A DNA stretch of 56,575 nt, from positions 1 through 56,575 of the forward strand of contig JANQEY010000098.1 of NCBI GenBank assembly GCA_028278125.1, in the 5' to 3' direction. Made by a program: the position numbers and the translations under genes. Below are positions 18,489-27,005 of the stretch, piece after piece. This stretch comes from a bacterium (GTDB taxonomy: Bacteria; Electryoneota; Electryoneia; Electryoneales; Electryoneaceae). The notes under the pieces were generated by a model. That model searched no databases and was not told where the DNA came from. It was given only the letters and a program-made list of their open reading frames with translations. Within the stretch, counting starts at the first letter, position 1. Each line of letters starts with the position of its first letter.

Positions 18489-20591
18489 ATGAATGAATCG
18501 GCGAGAGGTTCATCCATCCACGAAGGTCACCGCTCAGATTTCAAGGCCGCCGCTTCACCGAATTCAAGTCTTGTTGCTGCAGCCTGGGAGTGGGACGTCA
18601 ATAGTGATTCAGTTGTTTTTGATCCTGAATACGCTAAGATACTTGAATGCAGTGTAGAAGAACTTCCTGACTCGTTCTCGCACTGGATAAAAACACTGCA
18701 TCCTGATGATGTTCTCCAGGCCACCGCCGACACTAAAGCCTATGCAACAGGCGCCATTGATAAACTAGAACTTAAAGTCAGGGTCGTCAGTAAATCGTCT
18801 AAAGTCTCATGGATTTGGATATGGGGTACTTCCACGACAAAAGACAACAACGGTAAAATCAAAAGAATTACCGGGATTATAGTTGACATAGATAGATTCA
18901 GTAACAACGAGATGGAGCTAATTAAACGAATTCAGTATGAAAAAGATCTCGCAATGTGTTCAAAAGTATTATTGCAAATGGACACGCCATATGAAAAAAC
19001 AATAAATGAAGCTTTAAAACATCTCTTAAATTCCTCCGGTGCAGATAGTGTAACCATCTTTGAAAATTTTGATTCTATCGAGCAGGGGCTTTGTATGCGC
19101 CTGGCATATGAGGTTAATTCCCAAGACTCCAAGGTGTTGGGTGAAAGCCAGTTACTAGAGCAACTACCTTATGAAAATGGATTTGAACGTTGGTATTCAG
19201 AACTACCCCAGGGATTTACAATAAAAGGGCCTGTTGACGATTTTCCACTAACCGAAAGAGAAACGATGACCTCTTACGGTTTTAAATCAATTCTTGTTAT
19301 TCCACTCAGGGTGCGGCGTGAATGGTTTGGATTTATCAGTTTTAACGAATTTAACAATCCGCGGGAATGGACTAATGACGATTCCAGGATGCTGCGAACA
19401 GCCGCAGACCTGTTTGGCGCGTTTATCGAACGTATACAGGCTGAAGAAATACTACGCGCCAGTGAATCAAGATTTAGAAGTATTGTAGATTTAACAAGGG
19501 ATGCAGTATTTCTTGTCGATTCAGACGACCAGATCCTGCGAATGAACAATCGCTGTTTAAAAATGTTCGACTACAACGCGGAAGAATTAATTTCCTTGCC
19601 ACTCAACAAACTTGTAAAAACTTTCGAGACAGGTTTCGTTGATGAAGATCCTTCGCTGGTAAGGTTCCTCGCGTCTACCGGAAATGTTGTGGAAGCTGAG
19701 GGTATTAGAAAAGATGGCCAGATATTTGACATAGAAGTTAATTGTGTGATGATTAAAGAGGGGGATATCCCAAGGTACTGGATTTTTATTCGTGATGTAA
19801 CTTTAAGGAAAAAGCAGGAAAAAGAACGCCTGGAATTACTCGAACAGGTTTTGCACGCGCAAAGGTATGAGAGTCTTGGGGTATTGGCAGGAGGGCTTGC
19901 TCACGAGTTTAACAATATCCTGGCTGCAATAATGGGACAAACGGAACTTGGTTTGACCGAAGTTGAGCCGGATAATGTTCTTTTCGAAACCCTTACCGCT
20001 ATCGCAAAATCTGCAAACCGTGCCGCCAACCTTAATAAACAGATGCTGGCCTATTCAGGACAGGGTAAATATTTTGTAAACCGGCTCAATTTGTCCGATG
20101 AGGTAGAAGAAATAATGGAGCTCATTGGAGTCTCTTTACCGGACAACGTCAGGGTAGAACTGAAACTTGATTTCAAGATTCCACCGATTTTTGCTGACCA
20201 GGCACAATTTCAGCAGATTTTTAACAACCTGATGAATAATGCAACCGAATCTATCTATGCTGACAGGGAAGGCGTTATTACGATAAAAACAGGAAAAACT
20301 GAACTTACACTGCCTGACCTGCAAAAAATATTCTGCTTTGAGAGTACAAAACCCGGTCAGTATGTCTATATGCAGATTGAGGACAACGGTAGGGGAATGG
20401 ATGAAGACACAATGGGACGTGCATTCGATCCCTTCTTCACTACCAACTTCATCGGACGGGGACTTGGCCTGCCGGCGGTGCTTGGTATCCTACGCAGCCA
20501 CCAGGGAGCAATAAAAATTACAAGTGAACAGAACGAGGGTACTATTGTCACAGTCTATTTTCCAGTAAATGGAAAGAAAAAACCTGATTAG
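18489..20591 (+). CDS. PAS-GAF-PAS sensor histidine kinase
   Basis: 700 residues, no membrane segment or signal peptide, so cytoplasmic. Order: PAS-3-like fold about 25-135 (WEWDVNSDSVVFDPEYAKIL ... GTSTTKDNNGKIKRITGIIVD), a GAF-like domain about 145-318, a second PAS about 325-445, then the kinase core. The phosphorylated His is residue 472 in LAGGLAHEFNNILAAIMG, the type found in hybrid and NtrB-like kinases. The ATP lid shows NNLMNNATES, EDNGRGMDEDT, FDPFFTTNFIGRGLGLP and a final G box. No receiver domain or response-regulator gene is adjacent. The ribosome site GAGAGGA lies 8 bases before the ATG. Signal and target are unknown; the next gene starts 43 bases downstream. Confidence 0.9.
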   Translation: MNESARGSSIHEGHRSDFKAAASPNSSLVAAAWEWDVNSDSVVFDPEYAKILECSVEELPDSFSHWIKTLHPDDVLQATADTKAYATGAIDKLELKVRVVSKSSKVSWIWIWGTSTTKDNNGKIKRITGIIVDIDRFSNNEMELIKRIQYEKDLAMCSKVLLQMDTPYEKTINEALKHLLNSSGADSVTIFENFDSIEQGLCMRLAYEVNSQDSKVLGESQLLEQLPYENGFERWYSELPQGFTIKGPVDDFPLTERETMTSYGFKSILVIPLRVRREWFGFISFNEFNNPREWTNDDSRMLRTAADLFGAFIERIQAEEILRASESRFRSIVDLTRDAVFLVDSDDQILRMNNRCLKMFDYNAEELISLPLNKLVKTFETGFVDEDPSLVRFLASTGNVVEAEGIRKDGQIFDIEVNCVMIKEGDIPRYWIFIRDVTLRKKQEKERLELLEQVLHAQRYESLGVLAGGLAHEFNNILAAIMGQTELGLTEVEPDNVLFETLTAIAKSANRAANLNKQMLAYSGQGKYFVNRLNLSDEVEEIMELIGVSLPDNVRVELKLDFKIPPIFADQAQFQQIFNNLMNNATESIYADREGVITIKTGKTELTLPDLQKIFCFESTKPGQYVYMQIEDNGRGMDEDTMGRAFDPFFTTNFIGRGLGLPAVLGILRSHQGAIKITSEQNEGTIVTVYFPVNGKKKPD

Positions 20592-20634
20592 CAAGTATTA
20601 CAATTTATCGTTATACTCACCCGGATAGCATTCA

Positions 20635-21327
20635 GTGAAATTTCCCTATAAAGTCATTGATCTTACTCAAAAAATTTCCAACAAAACACCCATCTGGCCT
20701 GGCGATCCTGCTATAAATAAACGACTCCATGCCAGTATTAAAGATGACAAATTTCTGCTCAATGAATGGTCACTCGGTGAACATACAGGCACCCATACGG
20801 GAGCACCATCCCACCTAATTCCAGGTGGAAAGACTATCGATGAATATGGAATGGATGAATTGATTTATCCATTAGTAATAATCCATCAGTCGAACCAGGA
20901 AAAGTATTCAAATATTTCTATTGATGATTTGAGCAGGGATGAAGAGATCTCAGGTATTATTGAAGACAACTCTATCGTTGTGATTAATACCGGATGGAGT
21001 AAACGCTGGCCTTATCAGGACAATGTATTCGAAACTGACATTGAAGGTAACTTTATTTACCCGGGATTTACTGCGGAAGCGGTAAAATGGTTAATCAGTG
21101 ATAGACGTGTAAAGGGTCTTGGTACTGACGCTCCGGGCATTGATCCGGGAGATTCCCGTGATTTTAAATCAAATAAATTGATAGCTTCCCATGGCGGCAT
21201 TCACCTTGAAAACCTGGACAATCTTGATAAACTTCCCGCACGGGGGAGCTGGATTGTGGTTGGAGCATTGCCACTGGAAGATGGATCGGGAAGCCCTGCC
21301 CGGATTTTTGCATTGATCCCGGAATAA
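20635..21327 (+). CDS. Cyclase-family (kynurenine formamidase-like) metal hydrolase
   Basis: 230 residues from a GTG start. Motifs of the cyclase/KynB fold: IDLTQKISNKTPIWPGDP near the N-terminus and the metal site HTGTHTGAPSHLIPGGKTID (HxGTHxDxPxH pattern with Gly-Ala in place of the usual Asp region), then LGTDAPGIDPGDS and HGGIHLENL. Family members hydrolyse N-formylkynurenine, isatin and other amides or lactones with a bound metal. The next gene, a PLP-dependent ammonia-lyase, starts 6 bases after its stop, so the two probably act in one catabolic route for an amino-acid derivative (inference). The ribosome site is weak. The substrate cannot be told from sequence. Confidence 0.83.
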   Translation: MKFPYKVIDLTQKISNKTPIWPGDPAINKRLHASIKDDKFLLNEWSLGEHTGTHTGAPSHLIPGGKTIDEYGMDELIYPLVIIHQSNQEKYSNISIDDLSRDEEISGIIEDNSIVVINTGWSKRWPYQDNVFETDIEGNFIYPGFTAEAVKWLISDRRVKGLGTDAPGIDPGDSRDFKSNKLIASHGGIHLENLDNLDKLPARGSWIVVGALPLEDGSGSPARIFALIPE

Positions 21328-21333
21328 CAACAC

Positions 21334-22482
21334 ATGAACAGATTCATAATTAATAGTGGTGTTAATCCTCTAAACTGGTCGGAAATCCCTGCGCTCGATC
21401 CTGTCGAATTTCACGGGAAACTGCCGGGATACTTTCCCAGTCCGATGAAAAAAATATCTCAATCCAGTGATTTCCTGGGCAACTCAAATGTTCTTCTAAA
21501 ATGCGAAACGGAACGATTGACCTTACCGGCTTTTAAAATTCTTGGTGCGTCATGGGCTGTTTACCAGGTAATAAGGAAACATCTTATAGACGGCAATTTT
21601 ACCTGGGATAATATTTCAGATCTAAAGGAACTGGTAACAAGTTATAAACCCGTCCACCTGGTAACCGCGACAGATGGCAACCATGGCCGGGGTGTGGCGA
21701 AAATCGCTAACTGGCTCGGATTCCAGGCAACCGTATTCATGCCTTCAGGAACGGTAGACGCCAGGATTGAGGGGATCAGGTCTGAGGGTGCTGAAGTTAT
21801 TATAGTGGATGGAAGTTATGATGAAGCAGTATACAGGGCATCACAAATAAAAGGTGATCGTGCGTTTCTCGTCCAGGATACATCATGGCCTGGCTATGAG
21901 GAAATACCATCATGGATTATTGACGGTTACTCAACATTATGCTGGGAAATCGAAGATTATCTTCAAGAAAACCTACACGAAAACCCTGATATAATAACAG
22001 TTCCGGTCGGTGTCGGTTCTTTGGCAGCTGCAGTAATAAAACATTTCCGACGGAAAAAGAATAAAAAACATCCTTATATAATTGGTGTGGAACCAGGTAG
22101 CGCCGCCTGTGCATTTACATCGCTGGAGGCCGGAATATGTAAAACGATACCGGATAAACCGGGAGAAACGACAATTATGGCTGGACTGAATTGCGGGACA
22201 TTGGCTTCTATCGCCTGGCCTGTTATAAAAAGTGGAATGGATGCCTGTGTTGTGGTTGACGATGAATGGGCAATTAAAGCCATGCGTCTTCTTGCCGTTG
22301 AAGGAACTCAAACAAGCGAAAGTGGTGCGGCATGTATGGCGGCTCTATTGGCGATTGATGAAAGCCGGGATTTATTGCCACTCAAAAATAAATTAAACCT
22401 TAACTCGGAAACAAATATCCTGGCATTTGTCACCGAAGGTATAACCGATCCAGTTTCCTACGAGAAAATTGTTCGTCGTTGA
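21334..22482 (+). CDS. Diaminopropionate ammonia-lyase-like PLP enzyme
   Basis: 382 residues, fold type II PLP enzyme. The cofactor Lys is in TLPAFKILGASWAVYQV; the phosphate-binding and substrate loop is TATDGNHGRGVAKIANWLG; the sequences QDTSWPGYEEIPSWIIDGY and TIMAGLNCGTLASIAWP, then ESGAACMAAL, are characteristic of diaminopropionate ammonia-lyase (DpaL/YgeX), which turns 2,3-diaminopropionate into pyruvate and ammonia. It is translated right after the cyclase-family hydrolase, 6 bases apart, an arrangement that suggests the hydrolase releases an amino-acid substrate for it. A threonine or other beta-eliminating lyase activity is a less likely alternative. Confidence 0.82.
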   Translation: MNRFIINSGVNPLNWSEIPALDPVEFHGKLPGYFPSPMKKISQSSDFLGNSNVLLKCETERLTLPAFKILGASWAVYQVIRKHLIDGNFTWDNISDLKELVTSYKPVHLVTATDGNHGRGVAKIANWLGFQATVFMPSGTVDARIEGIRSEGAEVIIVDGSYDEAVYRASQIKGDRAFLVQDTSWPGYEEIPSWIIDGYSTLCWEIEDYLQENLHENPDIITVPVGVGSLAAAVIKHFRRKKNKKHPYIIGVEPGSAACAFTSLEAGICKTIPDKPGETTIMAGLNCGTLASIAWPVIKSGMDACVVVDDEWAIKAMRLLAVEGTQTSESGAACMAALLAIDESRDLLPLKNKLNLNSETNILAFVTEGITDPVSYEKIVRR

Positions 22483-22617
22483 TACCTTTCTGAGAGTTAT
22501 CCCGTCAGAAAAAGTTAAATTTCTAGATTGGCTTTCTTGCTTAAGCTAGTCTTAAAACACACCTTTCTAATACTTTTGTTCTCTTAATACCATTTTTATA
22601 TCTGGAGGGGTGTAGTA

Positions 22618-24360
22618 ATGGCGAAGGAATACCCGGTAGTTCGTGAAGATCGTGGATTGTTCCCTTTAAGTGAACTTGCCGCAAAAGGTGCGGAAGAGTA
22701 TGGGGACAGCATAATAATGCGTACCTGGACGGGAAAAGGGTACCATGAACTGACCTATTCCGATTTTGCAGATAAAGTTCATGCCGTGGCAAGATGGTTA
22801 ATTAACTATGGAATCAGGCCGGGTGATCATGTAGCTGTTCTGTCTGAAAACCGTCCGGAATGGGCAATTGCCTACCTTGCAACCCAGGCTGCCGGGGGTG
22901 TTGTTATTCCGATTGACCGGATGCTTCCTGCCAATGGTATCCGTCACATCCTGTCTGATTCAGCCGCACGCCTGTTATTTACCGTGACAAATTTTATCGA
23001 AATTCTTCATGATGCCGAACCTATTCCCACTCTCGAAAGTATGATATGTTTCGATCTTCCCTCTGCTGAAAATATTATTGCCTGGTCGGATGTTGTGAAT
23101 TCTGGTGAAAAAATCGAAATGGAACTTCCCTCCAGGGAAATGGAAGAGCTGGCAGCTATCCTCTACACTTCAGGAACAACCGGGCATAGCAAGGGAGTAA
23201 TGCTGAGCCAGAAAAACATCATGAGCAATGTCGCAGCAGCATATCGATGCTTGCCGTTGGGTACCGGTGACACCTTTTTATCTGTTCTCCCCGTTCATCA
23301 CAGCTTCGAATGTACAGCTGGATTTTTATTCCCGATTTATTGCGGAAGCAGTATCACCTATGCCAGGAGCCTGAAAAGTTCAGACCTGCTTGATGATATT
23401 AAAAATACCAATGTAACAATTATGCTGGCTGTTCCCCTGCTCTATGAAAAAATGCATGCGGGAATCGTAAAAAATGTGAAAAAACGAGGAGCCGGGACAG
23501 AGATCCTGTTCAACATGATGCTGAATATTTCGGATGCCGGCAATAAGATGAATATGCAATTGGGGAAGAAACTCTTCAATGGAATGCGTGAAAAGGCGGG
23601 ACTTGGATCGGTTATCTACTTTATCAGTGGTGGGGGACCTCTGGATCCGGCGACATCAAGATTTTTTAATAATTTAGGTATATGTATGCTCCAGGGATTC
23701 GGTTTAACGGAAACCAGCCCGATTACACACCTGACACCTCCATCAAAAATTCGTCATGAATGTGTTGGAATGCCCCTCCCCCAGGTTGAATGTAAATTAG
23801 TTGACACGGACGAGAGCGGCGTGGGAGAAGTATGCATCAAAGGGCCGAATGTATTCGGGGGATATTACCAGGATGAATCTGCTTCAAAACAGGTGATGGA
23901 TGGTGACTGGTTTTTCACCGGTGACCTCGGAATTGTGCATTCAGATGATTTCCTCCAGATAACCGGCAGAAAGAAAAACCTGATCGTCACAGGAGGTGGT
24001 AAAAACGTGTATCCCGAAGAGATTGAATACCTGCTGAACCGTACACAATTTATCGCAGAATCACTGATACTGGGAACACCAAGATCGTCAGGATATGGCG
24101 AGGAAGTAGCCGTACTGGTTTACCCGGATTATGAACAGATAGATATGTATTTTGATGAAAAGGGAACAAAACCAACCCCTGAAGATGTAAGCTCACTTAT
24201 TAAAGAGAATATACAACAGGCGCAAAAAGAACTGCCCGACTACAAACACATCCGTCATTTCAGGATTGTGGAAGAGGAATTCCAGAAAACATCGACAAGG
24301 AAAATTAAGAGATTCCTCTACAGCGGTGAGATGTTAAGTGTTAACGGACAAAGTGTGTGA
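22618..24360 (+). CDS. Long-chain acyl-CoA synthetase (AMP-binding)
   Basis: 580 residues. ANL superfamily enzyme that activates a carboxylate to acyl-AMP and acyl-CoA. Motifs in order: ILYTSGTTGHSKGVMLSQKN (P-loop), GFGLTETSPITHLTPP, GDWFFTGDLGIVHSDDFLQI, GRKKNLIVTGGGKNVYPEE and the C-terminal Lys region TSTRKIKRF. Length and motifs resemble FadD/FAA1-type synthetases of fatty acids. GGAGGGG lies about 8 bases before the ATG. It follows the ammonia-lyase-like gene after 135 bases and may have its own promoter. The last codon lies inside a perfect 11-bp stem-loop. Confidence 0.88.
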   Translation: MAKEYPVVREDRGLFPLSELAAKGAEEYGDSIIMRTWTGKGYHELTYSDFADKVHAVARWLINYGIRPGDHVAVLSENRPEWAIAYLATQAAGGVVIPIDRMLPANGIRHILSDSAARLLFTVTNFIEILHDAEPIPTLESMICFDLPSAENIIAWSDVVNSGEKIEMELPSREMEELAAILYTSGTTGHSKGVMLSQKNIMSNVAAAYRCLPLGTGDTFLSVLPVHHSFECTAGFLFPIYCGSSITYARSLKSSDLLDDIKNTNVTIMLAVPLLYEKMHAGIVKNVKKRGAGTEILFNMMLNISDAGNKMNMQLGKKLFNGMREKAGLGSVIYFISGGGPLDPATSRFFNNLGICMLQGFGLTETSPITHLTPPSKIRHECVGMPLPQVECKLVDTDESGVGEVCIKGPNVFGGYYQDESASKQVMDGDWFFTGDLGIVHSDDFLQITGRKKNLIVTGGGKNVYPEEIEYLLNRTQFIAESLILGTPRSSGYGEEVAVLVYPDYEQIDMYFDEKGTKPTPEDVSSLIKENIQQAQKELPDYKHIRHFRIVEEEFQKTSTRKIKRFLYSGEMLSVNGQSV

Positions 24361-24385
24361 TCCTTTAAGCGGATGGATCACACAC
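24353..24385. terminator. Stem-loop overlapping the stop codon of the acyl-CoA synthetase
   Basis: GTGTGTGATCC and GGATCACACAC form a perfect 11-bp stem with an 11-base loop, starting inside the last codons. It lies between convergent genes, so it may end transcription from either side, although no T-run follows. Confidence 0.55.
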
Positions 24386-24413
24386 CCTGATATCCTATAC
24401 GAGTATCGATCCT

Positions 24414-24992
24414 CTATTCCGGCTGAATCCTCCAGGCGATTACAAGCCCGGCCAGGAACCAGCTGATTATAGAATCAATCGCTGCCAACATTGTATAATC
24501 TACCGGGAAGAACCACCAGTTCAGCTCGCCGAAATTAATAAACAATGTTGCAAAGACACCCAGCAAAGTGACAAAGAGTACCCTCTGCTTGAAACTCTTC
24601 ATCTTGCCTGTACTAACAGAGAGCAGGTATGCGGCTATCCATCCGGCGATTACATATATCAGCAGACCGGTTATAAATGTCATGGGATACATTATCGGAC
24701 CACCACCAGGCAGGAAGACCATAAACGCCACACGCGGTCCACGAGCATGTTTTTCTGTAAGCTCAGCCATTGCCTTCTCAGGATCAGCTTTCATGGCTTC
24801 CTTATCGCCCATCCCGGGATAATGATAGACTCCATGGACCGTCATCTGTTCATCCATAACTTCAAGATTTAATGCTTCATCCGGGATTGTATGCAGAGTT
24901 TTACCGTGAAAAGGCAGTGCCATCCAGGAGATCGAACTCCAGATAAATACAACTAAACCAGCCAGTAAACCGGCAATTATTATTCGCTTCAT
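24414..24992 (-). CDS. Membrane protein of unknown function, four segments
   Basis: 192 residues; not recognised. Hydrophobic segments: an N-terminal one (about 4-26), then about 100-125, 135-155 and 165-190. Between the first and second segment lies a soluble loop of about 70 residues with HGKTLHTIPDEALNLEVMDE and YHYPGMGDKEAMKADPEKAM. The first segment and the loop suggest a periplasmic domain. GGAGGG lies before the ATG. It follows the CsgG-domain gene by 53 bases and may share its transcript. It is convergent with the acyl-CoA synthetase gene. No functional guess is justified. Confidence 0.7.
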   Translation of the reverse strand: MKRIIIAGLLAGLVVFIWSSISWMALPFHGKTLHTIPDEALNLEVMDEQMTVHGVYHYPGMGDKEAMKADPEKAMAELTEKHARGPRVAFMVFLPGGGPIMYPMTFITGLLIYVIAGWIAAYLLSVSTGKMKSFKQRVLFVTLLGVFATLFINFGELNWWFFPVDYTMLAAIDSIISWFLAGLVIAWRIQPE

Positions 24993-25045
24993 TTTCCCTC
25001 CAGTGTGTTAAACGAAACATCGACACCGAAAGAGAGCTATTTGTA

Positions 25046-26233
25046 TTATCCGTGCTTCGGTGGGGCTACAAAAAGAGTCATGTTAAATTTAAAATGGGTA
25101 ATATCTTTAACCTTGCTTGATCTTATATCCATGCTGAAACTGTTTCCCAGCTTTACGCCAACTCCAAAGTTGAATCCGGCAAAAGTTTTATTCTTAATTG
25201 AATATTCTGCTGCCATTTCTACAGCTAAATCGTCGTTCCCTAATGAACCAAAATCATATTGCAAATCATATGTATGTAATCCTAGGCCACTAAGCAGGTA
25301 CACACCTCCAAACATAGTCCAGACTGCATCAAAGTCGAATACAACATCCAGGAATTCAGTTTTAGTTTCAAGTCCTGAACCGGGTGGTGCATATAAGAAA
25401 TCTGTAGCTTCTTCCAGTGGCGTAAATGCGGCCACATGTAAGCCAGCCCTGGATGAAAAACTCCTACTCATGGGGATTTCTATCACTAATCCTAAATTGA
25501 TTCCTGCCTGTTCCTTCTCCTCACCGGTATAATATTCGTATGTAGCGGTTGATCGACCAAAGAGTAATCCCACTCCAACTGAAGATTTTTTTCTTGGTTT
25601 ATAGGTTGATGTGGGTATTACAGTTTCTTCAGTGCTGGATGGGGTTGGCTCTTCCTCGAATTGATCTGTACTGGAAGTGTAGGTAGTTGTGTCCACAGGA
25701 AAAGTATCAGTGGTTCCGTAGATTGTTTCCGGTACTTTTGGATATTGCGGTTCGATATCTTTACCGCCCAGCATATTCGCCACATCACGCAGGCTTGTTG
25801 TCAAAACCGTTTCTATCGGGCAATTGCAATCAACACTTTCCGCTGCCAGTATCTCGCCTGTTTCCACATCAATCATGCGAACTGTAATAGTATGCATCTG
25901 CCCGATTTTACCCAGGCTTCCGGCTATCATACTTTCAACACCCAGGAGCTTGCCTACCTGGACAACACATTCATTCGACAGGCATCCGCTCATAGCCAGA
26001 CTCTGCTCAGCAAGGATACCTTCCATATCATTTCGTTCAACGACACTGAATTTACCGGTTTTGTGTAGTTCCTGGCGTAGACGGTTGGAGAGGATAACAT
26101 TGTATGATTCGGGAACCCCTGCAGCCAGTTCAAGATCCATTACCGCAATGAATAATTTCTGATTCTCTTCTGAAGAATATGATACACTTACAAGTAGAAG
26201 TACTGTCATTAGCAGGATTAACAATCTTTTCAT
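25046..26233 (-). CDS. CsgG-like domain fused to an outer-membrane beta-barrel
   Basis: 395 residues. A signal peptide covers residues 1-20. Residues about 25-160 resemble the CsgG/FlgO/LpoB-type periplasmic domain (AVMDLELAAGVPESYNVILS, FSVVERNDMEGILAEQ, VGKLLGVESMIAGSLGKIG, VRMIDVETGEILAAESVDC). A Thr/Ser/Pro/Glu-rich linker (about 165-225) then joins a C-terminal part of about 170 residues with alternating hydrophobic strands typical of a small outer-membrane barrel (SVGVGLLFGRSTATYEYY, FAGFNFGVGVKLGNSF, FKFNMTLFVAP). Cysteines occur in CLSNECVVQ and DCNCPIE and might form disulfides. No lipobox, unlike CsgG itself. Role unknown; the domain order suggests an envelope scaffold or secretion-related protein (inference). 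Confidence 0.75.
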   Translation of the reverse strand: MKRLLILLMTVLLLVSVSYSSEENQKLFIAVMDLELAAGVPESYNVILSNRLRQELHKTGKFSVVERNDMEGILAEQSLAMSGCLSNECVVQVGKLLGVESMIAGSLGKIGQMHTITVRMIDVETGEILAAESVDCNCPIETVLTTSLRDVANMLGGKDIEPQYPKVPETIYGTTDTFPVDTTTYTSSTDQFEEEPTPSSTEETVIPTSTYKPRKKSSVGVGLLFGRSTATYEYYTGEEKEQAGINLGLVIEIPMSRSFSSRAGLHVAAFTPLEEATDFLYAPPGSGLETKTEFLDVVFDFDAVWTMFGGVYLLSGLGLHTYDLQYDFGSLGNDDLAVEMAAEYSIKNKTFAGFNFGVGVKLGNSFSMDIRSSKVKDITHFKFNMTLFVAPPKHG

Positions 26234-26353
26234 TACTTCTTTCCCCTGGATTCAAAATTGATGATTCTCACGGACTGCAAGGTAAGCATACATAAGAACC
26301 TATTCAATGTATCAGTTCTCATGAGCACAAAAGATCAAAGTTTCCGTCGAACA

Positions 26354-26386
26354 AAAGAAAACGCGAGTTACCTCCGGGCAGCTCGC
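26354..26386 (-). terminator. Rho-independent terminator of lutABC
   Basis: On the minus strand GCGAG/CTCGC plus an inner TGCC/GGTA pairing form the stem around a CGGA loop, followed by a T-rich tail (TTTTCTTTT). It lies about 35 bases beyond the lutC stop. Confidence 0.75.
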
Positions 26387-26420
26387 ATTATTTATCAAGA
26401 TTTTAAATTTATCAATATGG

Positions 26421-27005
26421 TTACTTATCCAGCTTACCTGTAACCATTATGACCGTTAATTTTCCAGGTCCATGGACACCAAGCACCAGTTCTTTTTCGA
26501 TATCCGCGGTCCTGCTCGGACCGGTGACCATTATTGCACTCTGATTTGTATCGCCCTGTTTTTCCCAGGTTTTGATTAAAGCAGAAATGTCTTCGACAAT
26601 TTGATTTTCGTGCAAAATTATAACATGATGTTCAGGGAGTAGACTGACCATCCTCGTGTCCGGATTACCTGCAGGTAAAAGGACAGAACCGGTTTCCATC
26701 GATAAAGCTAGAGCTGAAGTAATACCTGTTTCAGCTTTTGCCAGCTTACTTCGCCACTTCTTTATCTCTGTTTTACCTGATTTTTTTCCGGGTGGATCTA
26801 TTAAATCAATACCTGATTTCTCTAATGCTTCAGATATTTTTAAATCCTGTAAAAAGCTATCACCATCCCACGCGACCGGGGAACTACCTTCGGCTTTCAA
26901 AAGCTTCAGTAAGGTTTCGCAAACTTTATCTTTATTTGCAGTAAGAAAATCCGCGTCAAGTGCCTTGAGGACATCAGTCAGCTTTGTCTTGTCTTCTTTA
27001 TTCAT
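26421..27005 (-). CDS. lutC: LutC-like LUD-domain protein
   Basis: 194 residues from the ATG at 27005, which has AAGGAGAG 7 bases upstream. A longer frame extends to 27197, but that part lies entirely over lutB and looks like a shadow. LUD-domain features: AETGITSALALSMETGSVLL, RMVSLLPEHHVIILHENQIV, and MVTGPSRTADIEKELVLGVHGP. Together with LutA and LutB it forms a lactate-oxidising iron-sulfur enzyme complex in Bacillus and many others. It overlaps the end of lutB by 8 bases. No lactate permease or LldR-type regulator is in the window. Confidence 0.9.
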   Translation of the reverse strand: MNKEDKTKLTDVLKALDADFLTANKDKVCETLLKLLKAEGSSPVAWDGDSFLQDLKISEALEKSGIDLIDPPGKKSGKTEIKKWRSKLAKAETGITSALALSMETGSVLLPAGNPDTRMVSLLPEHHVIILHENQIVEDISALIKTWEKQGDTNQSAIMVTGPSRTADIEKELVLGVHGPGKLTVIMVTGKLDK

